Assembly (NCBI RefSeq): GCF_003264365.1
Contig: NZ_PYAK01000004.1
Span: forward strand, 62,001 to 126,000
Direction of reading: 5' to 3'
Length of the DNA: 64,000 nucleotides
Source: Micromonospora noduli
GTDB taxonomy: Bacteria; Actinomycetota; Actinomycetes; Mycobacteriales; Micromonosporaceae
In this document: positions 17,239 to 28,583 of the stretch, piece after piece
How the letters are laid out: every line of letters starts with the position of its first letter
Position numbering within the stretch: the first letter of the stretch is position 1
Notes under the pieces: generated by a model
What the model was told of the DNA's origin: nothing
Database searches by the model: none
What the model saw: only the letters and a program-made list of their open reading frames with translations
Translations under genes and position numbers: made by a program

Positions 17239-17329
17239 GTTCGTTTCCTTTGGAGCTGATGTCGTCAACGAATCAGCGGCACCGGCGACCACCGATGTCA
17301 TAGACGATTCAGCTCCAAAGGCAACGAAC
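17239..17329. repeat. Long imperfect palindrome with nested direct repeat
   Basis: The left arm (17239-17266) and right arm (17303-17329) are near-perfect reverse complements over about 27 bp (GTTCGTTxCCTTTGGAGCTGA and its complement). About 36 bp separate them. Inside are two related direct segments, GATGTCGTCAACGAATCAGC (17258-17277) and GATGTCATAGACGATTCAGC (17294-17313). It lies 59 bp after the response-regulator stop. It could be a terminator, but arm length and nested repeats also fit a small non-autonomous mobile element or a dispersed palindromic repeat. Confidence 0.7.
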
Positions 17330-17475
17330 GGCACACCATCCACCAGCCCTGGGGCTACTCCGCGCACCGAGGGCGGCGTCCGGGTCCGGCGGGGCAACCT
17401 GCCGAGCCACAGTGACTTAGCATTGACGGAAGTGGATTGGTTAAAGCGGTGGGCGACCGGAGGGCGGGGAGATTC

Positions 17476-18498
17476 GTGCGTGATCGTCGAAGTCGAGCAA
17501 TCCGGTCGAAGGCCGCCACGCTGGCCGCCGGCGCGCTAGTGGTGGCCCTGGTCGCGGCGGGCGCGACCCCGGCGCACGCCGCCGCCGACACCGAACGTCC
17601 CACCGCGCCCGGCCCGATCACGGTCGTCGCCATCGACACCACCTCGGTCGAGCTGACCTGGGCGGCCTCCACCGACAACGTGGGCGTGGTCCGCTACCCG
17701 GTCGGCGCGCAGTTCGAGGATTCCGGCGCCCAGTATTCGACCGACACCAACAGCATCCGGATCATCAACCTGCGGCCGTCGCGCACGTACACCTTCTCGG
17801 TGTGGGCGCTGGACGCGGCCGGCAACAGCTCGGTGTCCAACCCGACCCTGCGGCTGACCATGCCACCGGGGGACGACCAACCGCCGAGCGCGCCGGGCCA
17901 GCCGGTGGCGTACGACGTCGCCGCCACGGTGGTCCGGCTGCGGTGGGCGCACTCGGTGGAGAACGTCGCGCTCGACCGGTACGAGGTGTTCCGGGTCGAC
18001 GCCGGCGGCACTCTCACCCGGGTCCGCGAGGTGTACCAGTACCCGCCCGTGAACAGTGCACAGATCAGCGGGTTGGCGCCGGACACCACGTACACCTTCG
18101 TGGTGCAGGCCCGCGACGAGGTCGGACACCTGTCCCCTCTGTCCGCACCGGTCACCGTGACCACCCTGCCACCGCCGCCGAGCTGCGCGGTCCGGTCCGT
18201 CGTGCGGCAGTGGCCGGACGGCTTCGTGGCCCACCTCGTCGTCGAGAACACCGGCACCACGGCCATCGACGGGTGGACGATGACGTGGCGGTTCTGGGCC
18301 AGCCAGCAGGTGCAGGGCATCTGGGGCGCGAAGGTCGTCGACCGGCTCAACAACAGCTACCTGCGGGTGCGCAACACCGGTCGCAACGCGGTGATCCCGC
18401 CCGGCGGCACGGTGTCGCTGGGCCTCGTCGCCACCGGCACGCAACTACCGGAGGAGATCACGCTGAACGGCGGCCTCTGCACTGTGGCAGACGAATAA
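17476..18498 (+). CDS. Secreted FN3-FN3-CBM2 protein (no catalytic domain)
   Basis: A 340-aa secreted protein. A basic N-terminus and hydrophobic core ([22 protein letters not shown]) form a signal peptide. Two fibronectin type III domains (about residues 40-130 and 135-235) carry [17 protein letters not shown] and [18 protein letters not shown]-terminal CBM2 cellulose-binding module (about 240-340) has paired cysteines (PSCAVR and GGLCTV) and conserved Trp residues. No enzyme domain is present, so it may bind cellulose or the cell surface as an accessory or scaffolding factor. GTG at 17476 is preferred for its GGGGAG; an upstream TTG at 17437 is possible. Confidence 0.82.
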   Translation: MRDRRSRAIRSKAATLAAGALVVALVAAGATPAHAAADTERPTAPGPITVVAIDTTSVELTWAASTDNVGVVRYPVGAQFEDSGAQYSTDTNSIRIINLRPSRTYTFSVWALDAAGNSSVSNPTLRLTMPPGDDQPPSAPGQPVAYDVAATVVRLRWAHSVENVALDRYEVFRVDAGGTLTRVREVYQYPPVNSAQISGLAPDTTYTFVVQARDEVGHLSPLSAPVTVTTLPPPPSCAVRSVVRQWPDGFVAHLVVENTGTTAIDGWTMTWRFWASQQVQGIWGAKVVDRLNNSYLRVRNTGRNAVIPPGGTVSLGLVATGTQLPEEITLNGGLCTVADE

Positions 18499-18551
18499 CG
18501 CTCGACTCCGGGGTCTGGCGCTGGCCACGACATCTTGCGACGCTAGCGGTT

Positions 18552-19955
18552 GTGTATGACTACGACCTGTTGGTGCTGGGCTCCGGACCCGGCGGTCAGA
18601 AGGCCGCGATCGCCGCCGCCAAGCTCGGCAGGCGGGTCGGCATCGTGGACCGCCGCGACATGATCGGTGGGGTGTGCATCAACACCGGCACGGTCCCCTC
18701 CAAGACGCTGCGCGAGGCCGTGCTCTACCTGACCGGCCTGAGTCAGCGGGACCTGTACGGCAGCAGCTACCGGGTCAAGGAAGAGATCACGGTCAGCGAC
18801 CTGGCGGCCCGGACCCAGCACGTGATCACCAGGCAGACCGACGTCATCCGCAATCAACTGGCCCGCAATCGGGTCGCGATGATCACCGGTACCGGGCGTT
18901 TCGCCGACGCGCACTCGATCTGGGTCGACGGCGGCTCCGGCCGCGAGTCCAAAGTGACCTTCGACAAGATCGTCATCGCCGCGGGCACCCGCCCGGCCCG
19001 CCCGGACAGCGTCGACTTCGACGACCGGACGATCGTGGACTCCGACGGTGTCATCAACCTTCAGGCCGTACCCCGCAGCATGGTCGTGGTCGGTGCCGGC
19101 GTGATCGGCATGGAGTACGCCTCGATGTTCGCCGCCCTCGGCACCAAGGTGACGGTGGTGGAACGCCGCGAGCGGATGTTGGATTTCTGCGACGACGAGG
19201 TCGTCGAGTCACTCAAGTACCACCTGCGCGACCTGTCCGTGGCGTTCCGCTTCGGCGAGGAGGTCGCCGCAGTGGAGAAGCACCAGACGGCGGCGCTGTG
19301 CATCCTCAAGAGCGGCAAGAAAATCGTCGCCGACACGGTGATGTACTCGGCCGGGCGGCAGGGTCAGACCGACGACCTGGCGTTGGAGGCCGCGGGGCTG
19401 GAGGCGGACCGACGCGGCCGGATCACTGTGGACGCCAACTACCGCACCTCGGTGGAGAACATCTACGCCGTCGGCGACGTGATCGGCTTTCCCGCGCTCG
19501 CGTCCACCTCGATGGAGCAGGGCCGGCTGGCCGCGCAGCACGCCTGCGGCGAGCCGATCCGGGAGATGCACGGCCTGCAACCGATCGGCATCTACACGAT
19601 TCCGGAGATCAGCTTCGTCGGGCAGACCGAGGCGCAGCTCACCGAAAGCTCAACACCGTTCGAGGTGGGCATCGCCCGCTACCGCGAGTTGGCCCGGGGT
19701 CAGATCGTGGGCGACTCGTACGGGATGCTGAAGCTGCTCGTCTCCCCCGACGACGGCCGACTGCTCGGGGTGCACGTGTTCGGCACCGCCGCCACCGAGA
19801 TCGTCCACATCGGTCAGGCGGTGATGGGTTGCGGCGGCACGATCGACTACCTGGTCGACGCGGTGTTCAACTACCCGACGCTGGCCGAGGCGTACAAGGT
19901 CGCCGCCCTGGACGCGTCCAACAAGATCCGCAACATCGTCCGCATCGACGGCTAG
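18552..19955 (+). CDS. sthA: Soluble pyridine nucleotide transhydrogenase
   Basis: A 467-aa FAD-dependent pyridine nucleotide-disulfide-oxidoreductase-family protein. [17 protein letters not shown] (FAD) is at the N-terminus, [17 protein letters not shown] (NAD(P)) lies mid-protein, and [14 protein letters not shown] plus a dimerisation domain lie at the C-terminus. At the usual redox disulfide the sequence is [18 protein letters not shown]. The second Cys is replaced, as in SthA rather than in lipoamide dehydrogenase or mercuric reductase. It balances NADH and NADPH in the cytosol. The GTG at 18552 gives the canonical start; no strong ribosome site is visible. Confidence 0.92.
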   Translation: MYDYDLLVLGSGPGGQKAAIAAAKLGRRVGIVDRRDMIGGVCINTGTVPSKTLREAVLYLTGLSQRDLYGSSYRVKEEITVSDLAARTQHVITRQTDVIRNQLARNRVAMITGTGRFADAHSIWVDGGSGRESKVTFDKIVIAAGTRPARPDSVDFDDRTIVDSDGVINLQAVPRSMVVVGAGVIGMEYASMFAALGTKVTVVERRERMLDFCDDEVVESLKYHLRDLSVAFRFGEEVAAVEKHQTAALCILKSGKKIVADTVMYSAGRQGQTDDLALEAAGLEADRRGRITVDANYRTSVENIYAVGDVIGFPALASTSMEQGRLAAQHACGEPIREMHGLQPIGIYTIPEISFVGQTEAQLTESSTPFEVGIARYRELARGQIVGDSYGMLKLLVSPDDGRLLGVHVFGTAATEIVHIGQAVMGCGGTIDYLVDAVFNYPTLAEAYKVAALDASNKIRNIVRIDG

Positions 19956-20044
19956 CCACCACCCCCGAGGAAGCCCGCCCCGCCACCGATGTCGGTGCTG
20001 CCCGCTACCGTGCCGGCACTGTTGACACGTTGAGGAAAGAGGCA

Positions 20045-20491
20045 GTGGTGGGCGCATCCGGGTGGAGCTACTTCGTCGCGTACCAGCCAGACCTGGACGC
20101 GGCGTTGGACGCGCTGCGGGACAGGACCTTCGCCGAGGGTGACTACTGGTGGGCCCGCGGTGAGATCCCGAGCTCGGCGAGCGACTATCCGAACCGTCCC
20201 GCCACGATGGAAGAGTTGTTCAACGACGAATGGGTGCAGGAATCGGGCACCCATTCCATCCTCGATGTCTACCGAGTCCTCGACGAGGGCGAACGGCCCG
20301 AATTCGGCACTGTCGAGCCGGTGAGCCCTGCCGAGGCACTGCGCCATGCGGGCACCGAGCGGCTGACCCGCGAGCACCTGGCCGCGATCGAGGGGCTGGC
20401 CGAGCAGAGATGGTTCGGCCGCTGCGCGGTCCTGCACGACGCTCAGGGCAAGCCGGAGGAAATCTACTTCTGGGGCTTCTCCGGCGACTAG
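20045..20491 (+). CDS. Conserved hypothetical protein (unknown function)
   Basis: A 148-aa soluble protein that I do not recognise as a named family. It is rich in acidic and aromatic residues, with segments SGWSYFVAYQPDLDAALDAL, EGDYWWARGE and EEIYFWGFSGD. There is no signal peptide, membrane span or cysteine pair. GAGGAAAGAGG at 20032-20042 sits before tandem GTG codons (20045 and 20048), so translation is well supported; the second GTG is an equally good start. Single-gene unit between sthA and a strong hairpin. Confidence 0.7.
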   Translation: MVGASGWSYFVAYQPDLDAALDALRDRTFAEGDYWWARGEIPSSASDYPNRPATMEELFNDEWVQESGTHSILDVYRVLDEGERPEFGTVEPVSPAEALRHAGTERLTREHLAAIEGLAEQRWFGRCAVLHDAQGKPEEIYFWGFSGD

Positions 20492-20505
20492 CCCCCCGGG
20501 TGATG

Positions 20506-20539
20506 GGCCGGTGCGGGGGCGGGAGCCTCCGCACCGGCC
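20506..20539. terminator. Bidirectional hairpin terminator
   Basis: GGCCGGTGCGG (20506-20516) pairs perfectly with CCGCACCGGCC (20529-20539). The stem can extend inward, and outer AGCCCC/GGGGCT segments add pairing followed by TTT on the + strand. It lies between the convergent ends of the hypothetical gene (20491) and the xylanase gene (20549). Confidence 0.75.
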
Positions 20540-20548
20540 GGTGGGGCT

Positions 20549-23324
<2,776 letters not shown>

Positions 23325-23441
23325 CGTCGCGATCCCTTGCGAAAAAGGCGCGTGGAAGGGGACTTAAGTCGAGGACTGCCCTTCGCCCGACCTTGACCGC
23401 GGCTCGCGTGACCATGTCAGCTTCGATCGAGCACAGTCGAT

Positions 23442-23466
23442 TGTCAAGACTTCCGGAAACCTTTCG
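23442..23466. promoter_or_regulatory. Candidate promoter element and LacI-type palindrome upstream of CE1/GH10
   Basis: On the - strand TTGACA (complement of 23442-23447) is a good -35 box, but its -10 is weak. Next to it is TTCCGGAAACCT (23451-23462), containing the palindrome TTCCGGAA, followed by TTTCG to 23466. The identical 12-mer occurs at 34619-34630 in front of the GH3/ABC operon. It is a candidate operator for the LacI-family repressor encoded at 34856. Confidence 0.5.
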
Positions 23467-23535
23467 CCGCAACGGTTCCGGCGGTCACCTGCGCAGCAGT
23501 GGGCATCGACGGGCATGGTCAGCGCCGATGGGTGG

Positions 23536-23548
23536 CGATAAATTATCG
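23536..23548. promoter_or_regulatory. AT-rich 6-1-6 palindrome / possible -10 region
   Basis: CGATAAATTATCG is a perfect 6-1-6 palindrome in otherwise GC-rich DNA. On the - strand it supplies GATAAT 17 bp after CTGGCA, a plausible promoter for the esterase-xylanase operon with a leader of about 210 nt. Together with 23442-23466 this accounts for most of the roughly 310-bp gap between the esterase start and the GH67 stop. Confidence 0.4.
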
Positions 23549-23570
23549 GGACGTTTTCGGAACCTGCCAG

Positions 23571-23631
23571 GGCGCTGGGGCGCACGGCACGAGGGCGGCC
23601 CGACCGGATGGCCGGGCCGTGCCTCAGCGCC
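23571..23631 (-). terminator. Terminator hairpin after the GH67 gene
   Basis: GGCGCTG (23571-23577) pairs with CAGCGCC (23625-23631). Inner GGCACG/CGTGCC and GGCC/GGCC segments make a long interrupted stem directly downstream of the GH67 stop (23634). It would end the seven-gene GH3-to-GH67 operon. Confidence 0.6.
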
Positions 23632-23633
23632 GC

Positions 23634-25772
23634 TCAGTAGATGACCCGCCCTCGCTCGTCCGGCACCCCGGACTTGCGGAAGAAGTACGTGTTGATCTGG
23701 TCACGCCACTCTGTGGCGCAGCGCACCTGCTCATCGAGGCGCTCGGCGACCCGCTCGTACACGCTCGGGTCGATCATGCCGGTCAACGTCTGCCACTTCC
23801 GTCGCATCGCGGTCACCTCGTCGACCCCCGCGAAGTGGGTGTCGTAGATGTGCTGGATGACTGTCGAGCCGCTGTGCAGCACGTGCCCGTACGGCACGTG
23901 GTGGAAGAAGAGCAGCAGCTCGTCGGGGCAGGTCTCGGGTGACTCGTACACCTGGGCCCAGTACGGCGGGTACTGGTCGGCGAAGCCGGTGCCCGACGCG
24001 AGGCTGCGGTCCACGCCGACGCCGTCGCGGTCGGCGAAGTGGTAGGTGCCCCACCGGGTGTACTCGTACCCGTCGACGTCGGGACCGTAGTGATCACCGG
24101 GGTGGACCATGAAGCCGACGCCCAGCGGGGCGGTGTAGCGCTCGTACGTGCGCCACGAGTCGTCCATGATCTCGTGCAGGGTCCGCCGCACCAGCTCCGC
24201 GTCGGCGGTCGCCGACGGCGGAAAGGTCAGCGTGATCCACTCGTCGAGGATCGCCGTCGGGTCCCGCCGAGGGTCCCAGGCCAGCCGGCCGAACGTGTAC
24301 AGGTTGGCCTGTGCCAACGGATGCCCGGTCCAGAAGAGGTCGTCGCCGACGTTGGCGACGGCGACCATCCCGCCGCCCGACGCCGACTCCCCCGTGACCA
24401 CGTCGGCGATCGTCCGCCCGTCCGGCCCCCAGGGGGCGAAGCCGAGCACCTCACTCCACCACGGGCCGAGGTGGCAGACATGCCGCTGTTGGCCCGTGTA
24501 CTCCTGGGTGACCTGCAACTCCACCGCCAGCCGGGTCGCCGGCATCGCGGCGAGCACCGGTGAGACCGGCTCGCGCGTCTGGAAGTCCACCGGGCCGAAC
24601 TTCACCTGAACGACCACGTTGGTGCGGAACCGCCCGTCGAGCGGGGCGAAGTGGTCGTACGCGGCCCGAGCCCGGTCGGTGGACCGGTCCCGCCAGTCCT
24701 GGTGGTGGTTGTAGACGAACGCCCGCCAGTGCACCACTCCCCCGTGCGGGGCGAGGGCCTCGGCCAGCAGGTTCGCCCCGTCGGCGTGGTCGCGGCCGTA
24801 CGTGAACGGGCCGGGCTGCCCCTCCGAGTCGGCCTTCACCAGATAACCGCCGAAGTCCGGGATGCGGTCGTAGACCCGCCGGGTGGTAGCGGCCCACCAG
24901 GCCCGCACCGCCTCGTCCAGGGGGTCGGCGGTCGACAGGCCTCCGAGGAGCACCGGCGCGGCGAAGCTGACCGACAGGTGCACCCGGATGCCGTACGGGC
25001 GCAGCGCGTCGGCGATCTCGGCCACGTCGCCGAGCCGTTCGGTGAGCAGCAGCGCCTCGGTACGGGCCACGTTGACGTTGTTCACCGAGATCGCGTTGAC
25101 CCCGCAGGAGGCCAGCAGCCGCCCGTACTCCCGTACCCGGGCCAGGTCGCCGCGCGGACGGCCGTCCCGCCAGAAGATCGAGCCGCCCGCGTACCCCCGT
25201 TCGACCTGGCCCATCACCGGGTGCACGGCCACGTTGTCCCAGTGGTTCAGCATTCGTCGGCGCAGCGCCGGCCGGTGCCGCTCGGGCGGTCGGGCCGGGT
25301 CGAAGGCCGCCGCGCAGAGCCGGACCACGTGGAAGAGCCCGTACAGCAGGCCGGCGGGCGCGTCGGCCAGCACCGCGGTCACGTCGCCGGCCCGCGCCAA
25401 CACGAAACCCTCGTCGCCGAGCGGCCCGCCGTCGCCCAGCTCGACCAGCGCCGCCTCGCCGGCGGCGCGTGCCGCCTCCACCGACGGGTTGGGCAGCTCA
25501 TCGGCGTCGCGCAGAGCAAGCACCAGGTCGACGTCGACGTCCCAGGACGGAGAGTGCCACACTCGTCCGCCGTAACGCGCGCAGGCGCGCGAGACCTCGT
25601 TGAGGACGGTGTCGACGAGCAACCCCTCGCCGTGGAGGAGGACGCGGCGCGCGCCGAGCGACCGGAACGCCTCCGGGGGCAGCCAGGCCGGGTGGACGCG
25701 CGGCTCGTCACCGTCCATCGGCTCCTCGACGAACATCAGCTGCTCCAACTCCACCGACTCTTCGGCGTTCAC
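23634..25772 (-). CDS. GH67 alpha-glucuronidase
   Basis: A 712-aa cytoplasmic enzyme without signal peptide, of full GH67 length. It has an N-terminal alpha/beta domain and a central barrel with DFGGYLVKADSEGQPGP (acid/base Glu317), VQVKFGPVDFQTREP and VELQVTQEYTGQ (catalytic Asp/Glu pair). The C-terminal helical domain includes FHHVPYGHVLHSGSTVIQHIYDTHF. GH67 enzymes remove 4-O-methylglucuronate from the non-reducing end of xylo-oligosaccharides, so the importer upstream probably carries aldouronates. GTG at 25772 overlaps the GH42 stop by 4 bp. It is the last gene of the operon. Confidence 0.96.
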   Translation of the reverse strand: MNAEESVELEQLMFVEEPMDGDEPRVHPAWLPPEAFRSLGARRVLLHGEGLLVDTVLNEVSRACARYGGRVWHSPSWDVDVDLVLALRDADELPNPSVEAARAAGEAALVELGDGGPLGDEGFVLARAGDVTAVLADAPAGLLYGLFHVVRLCAAAFDPARPPERHRPALRRRMLNHWDNVAVHPVMGQVERGYAGGSIFWRDGRPRGDLARVREYGRLLASCGVNAISVNNVNVARTEALLLTERLGDVAEIADALRPYGIRVHLSVSFAAPVLLGGLSTADPLDEAVRAWWAATTRRVYDRIPDFGGYLVKADSEGQPGPFTYGRDHADGANLLAEALAPHGGVVHWRAFVYNHHQDWRDRSTDRARAAYDHFAPLDGRFRTNVVVQVKFGPVDFQTREPVSPVLAAMPATRLAVELQVTQEYTGQQRHVCHLGPWWSEVLGFAPWGPDGRTIADVVTGESASGGGMVAVANVGDDLFWTGHPLAQANLYTFGRLAWDPRRDPTAILDEWITLTFPPSATADAELVRRTLHEIMDDSWRTYERYTAPLGVGFMVHPGDHYGPDVDGYEYTRWGTYHFADRDGVGVDRSLASGTGFADQYPPYWAQVYESPETCPDELLLFFHHVPYGHVLHSGSTVIQHIYDTHFAGVDEVTAMRRKWQTLTGMIDPSVYERVAERLDEQVRCATEWRDQINTYFFRKSGVPDERGRVIY

Positions 25773-27802
25773 CGGTCCTCCTCCAGCACGACAACCCCGT
25801 ACGCCGGCAGCCGCAGCGCACCGCCGGCCGCCGTACGGTCGCCGGTGAGCAGGTCGACGCCGCCGGTCCGGGCGGTCACCTCGACCGGCTCGGCGCGGTG
25901 GTTGAGCAGAAACAGCAGCCGCGACCCGTCCGCCGCGACCCGGACGGCGGATTCCAGGTCCGGCACGTCCGGGTAGGGCCCGAGCAGGTCATGGCGGGCG
26001 AGCACCTGCCGCACCACCCAGGACACCCCGGCCTGGTCCAGTCCGGCGGCCACGTACCAGCCGTCGCCTGCGCCGAAGGAGTTGCGGGTCACCGCCGGGG
26101 TGCCCGCGTAGAAGTCGGCCTGGTAGGTGCCGACGACCTGCGCGCCCTGCGGAATCACCAGCTCGAACAGCAGCCGCGCGTCGACCTCGACCTGATCCGC
26201 GCCGTCGCCGAGGCGGACCGGATTGACCACCTCCGGGCCGCGGGCGTCCCACTCGTCGACCCGGACGCCCATGAGCTGCCCGAGCGGGCCCGGCACGTCC
26301 ATCAGGAACGCCTGGTCGTTCTCGTCCACCCGGCCGGACAGGTAGGTGGTCAGCACCGACCCGCCGCGCGTCGCCACCGCCTCCAGCCGCTGCGGCAGGT
26401 CCCCCTTGAGCAGGTGCAGGGCCGGGGCCACGACCACGTCGTAGCGGGACAGGTCGGCGGTCACCGCGACGACGTCCAGGTCCACACCGGCATCCCAGAG
26501 TGCCCGGTGGTACGCGAGCACGACCTGCTGGTAGCGGACCAGCCGGGACGGGCCGTCGGACAGCTCCAACGCCCACCAGCTGTCCCAGTCGAACAGCAGC
26601 GCCACCCGGGCCGGGGTCCGCGCGCCCAGCGACGCCGGGCCGAGCCGTTCCAGTTCGGCGCCCAGCTCGGCGACCTCCCGGAACACCCGGGTGTCGGCGC
26701 GACCGGCGTGCCCGATGACCGCACCGTGGTACTTCTCGCTGGCTCCCCGGGAGGCACGCAGTTGGAAGAAGAGCACCGCGTCGGCGCCGTGCGCCACGGC
26801 CTGCCAACTCCACAGCCGCATCAGCCCGGGACGCTTCAACGGGTTGACGTCGCGGCACGCGGTGCAGCTCGGGGTCTGTTCCATCAGCCAGAACGGCTGG
26901 CCGTCCTTGAGCCCGCGCATCAGGTCGTGGGTCAGTGCCATCCGGGCCGCCGACCCGTCGTCGGGCGGGTAGTTGTCCCAGGAGACGAAGTCCAGATGAG
27001 GGGCCCAGCGGTGGTAGTCGATCGGCCGGTACATGCCCATGAAGTTCGTGGTCACCGGCAGCGTCGGGCTGGACTCCCGGATGGCCGCCTTCTCGTCGCG
27101 GAAGTTGGTCAACATCGCGTCGGAGGTGAATCGCAGGTAGTCCAGTGTGATGCCCTGGAACGCGGTGTGGTCCGGGCCGCGCCAGTGCTCGGTCAGCGCC
27201 GACGGCGGCTCGATCTCGTCCCAGTCCGTGAAGGTGTGCGACCAGAAGGTGGTGTACCAGGCCTCGTTCAGCTCGTCGAGGGTGCCGTAGCGGTGGCGCA
27301 GCCAGTTCCGGAAGCCGGCCGCGCACAGCGCGCAGTAGCAGGCGCCCCCGTACTCGTTGCCGACGTGCCAGGCGAGCACCGCCGGGGTGTCGGCGTAGCG
27401 GCGGGCGACCCGGCGGGCCAGCTCCGTCGAGAGCCGGCGGAAGACCGGCGAGCTGGGGCAGGAGTTGTGTCGCTGGCCGAAGCGGTGCTTGCGGCCCTCG
27501 AAGTCGGTCCGGGTCACCTCGGGGTACGCCTTCGCCAACCACGGTGGGTGGGCGCCGGTGCCGGTGGCCAGGCAGATCCCGCGTCCCTCGGCACTGGCCC
27601 GCTCGATGACCCTGTCCAGCAGCGCGAAGTCGTAGGTGTCCTCGGCTGGCTGGGTGAGCGCCCAGTCGAACACCCCGAGGGTGACCAGGTCGATCCGTGC
27701 GGTGTCGAAGAGACGGTAGTCCTGCTTCCACACGTCCTCGGGCCACTGTTCCGGGTTGTAGTCGCCCCCGAAGGGCACCTTGGCGCTGAGGGGCAGGCTC
27801 AC
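25769..27802 (-). CDS. GH42 beta-galactosidase family enzyme
   Basis: A 677-aa cytoplasmic GH42 protein. The N-terminus FGGDYNPEQWPEDVWKQD is diagnostic. Acid/base Glu lies in AWHVGNEYGG and nucleophile Glu in WLMEQTPS. Zinc-binding cysteines appear in CYCALCAAGF and CTACRDV. A trimerisation domain and a C-terminal beta domain with LLFLLNHRAEPVEV complete the family layout. GTG at 27802 overlaps the DUF624 stop by 4 bp. In this operon it may remove galactosyl or arabinosyl side groups from imported hemicellulose oligomers. The exact linkage is unproven. Confidence 0.94.
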   Translation of the reverse strand: MSLPLSAKVPFGGDYNPEQWPEDVWKQDYRLFDTARIDLVTLGVFDWALTQPAEDTYDFALLDRVIERASAEGRGICLATGTGAHPPWLAKAYPEVTRTDFEGRKHRFGQRHNSCPSSPVFRRLSTELARRVARRYADTPAVLAWHVGNEYGGACYCALCAAGFRNWLRHRYGTLDELNEAWYTTFWSHTFTDWDEIEPPSALTEHWRGPDHTAFQGITLDYLRFTSDAMLTNFRDEKAAIRESSPTLPVTTNFMGMYRPIDYHRWAPHLDFVSWDNYPPDDGSAARMALTHDLMRGLKDGQPFWLMEQTPSCTACRDVNPLKRPGLMRLWSWQAVAHGADAVLFFQLRASRGASEKYHGAVIGHAGRADTRVFREVAELGAELERLGPASLGARTPARVALLFDWDSWWALELSDGPSRLVRYQQVVLAYHRALWDAGVDLDVVAVTADLSRYDVVVAPALHLLKGDLPQRLEAVATRGGSVLTTYLSGRVDENDQAFLMDVPGPLGQLMGVRVDEWDARGPEVVNPVRLGDGADQVEVDARLLFELVIPQGAQVVGTYQADFYAGTPAVTRNSFGAGDGWYVAAGLDQAGVSWVVRQVLARHDLLGPYPDVPDLESAVRVAADGSRLLFLLNHRAEPVEVTARTGGVDLLTGDRTAAGGALRLPAYGVVVLEEDR

Positions 27803-28488
27803 GAGGTGAACTCCTTCCGGATCAGGTGGATCATCGGGTCGCTGATGCGCAGGTACGCCAGGACCGCGATCGACGCCAGCAGCATCAACACCGCCTCGGA
27901 GAAGACCGCGGTGATCCCGGCCGCCGCGGTCAGCAGCAGGGCGTTGCCGACGGAGACACCGGGGGTACGCACGAGGAAGTGCACGGCCAGCCGGAGCACG
28001 TCCCGGGTGCGGAAGTCGAACAGCGAGGTGATCACCAGGGCGTTTGCCGCGCAGAGCGTCACGCCCACTCCGATCAGCACCAGCGGCACCGCCCACCAGC
28101 TCGACAGGCCGACCGCACCGCGGTAGGCGAGGTTCACTGCGAGCACTGTCAGCCACAGCAGCGTCGGCACCCAGATGCGCAGCACGCCGAGCACGTTGGC
28201 CCGGTAGCCACGCCAGAACAGGGTGGCCGGGCGCAGGTCGGTCAGGTCGGTTCGCTGGTGGCGCAGGGCGTACAGGGCGGCGGAGATCGCCGGGCCGACT
28301 GGTACCAGGAGGAGCGCGGCCAGCGGCAGGTTGCTCGGATCGCGGCCCAGCACCAGCAGCGGGAGCAGGGCGGGCAACGTGGTGAGCAGCAGGAGCAGCT
28401 CGACCACGAGCAGGATGTAGACGCGCGAGGTGATCCGCGACAGTGGTCCGTCGCCGAACTGTCGCCGGGTCTGAGTCGCGCCACTCAC
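27799..28488 (-). CDS. DUF624 (YesL-like) membrane protein
   Basis: A 229-aa integral membrane protein with about five or six hydrophobic helices (ILLVVELLLLLTTLPALLPLLVLG, VWVPTLLWLTVLAVNLAYRG-like segment, and others). It matches the YesL/DUF624 family, which is nearly always encoded beside Lpl/Ytc-type oligosaccharide ABC transporters. A GGAGGGAG site precedes the GTG at 28488. Its role is unknown; an accessory or assembly function for the importer is inferred from genome context. Confidence 0.85.
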   Translation of the reverse strand: MSGATQTRRQFGDGPLSRITSRVYILLVVELLLLLTTLPALLPLLVLGRDPSNLPLAALLLVPVGPAISAALYALRHQRTDLTDLRPATLFWRGYRANVLGVLRIWVPTLLWLTVLAVNLAYRGAVGLSSWWAVPLVLIGVGVTLCAANALVITSLFDFRTRDVLRLAVHFLVRTPGVSVGNALLLTAAAGITAVFSEAVLMLLASIAVLAYLRISDPMIHLIRKEFTS

Positions 28489-28509
28489 TGTCGCTCCCTC
28501 CGGTCGACT

Positions 28510-28583
28510 CAGCTGATCCGTGGTCGCCGGGGGTCCGGCCGGGCCGCGACAGGCCGCCCGACCGGACCCCCGCTGATCAGCTG
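28510..28583 (-). terminator. Intra-operon hairpin after the solute-binding-protein gene
   Basis: The outer stem is CAGCTGATC (28510-28518) with GATCAGCTG (28575-28583). The inner stem is a 14-bp arm (28529-28542) with 28558-28571, containing one mismatch. The right outer arm overlaps the stop codon of the binding-protein gene (28577). Such a structure stabilises upstream mRNA and lowers read-through into DUF624, GH42 and GH67. Confidence 0.7.
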
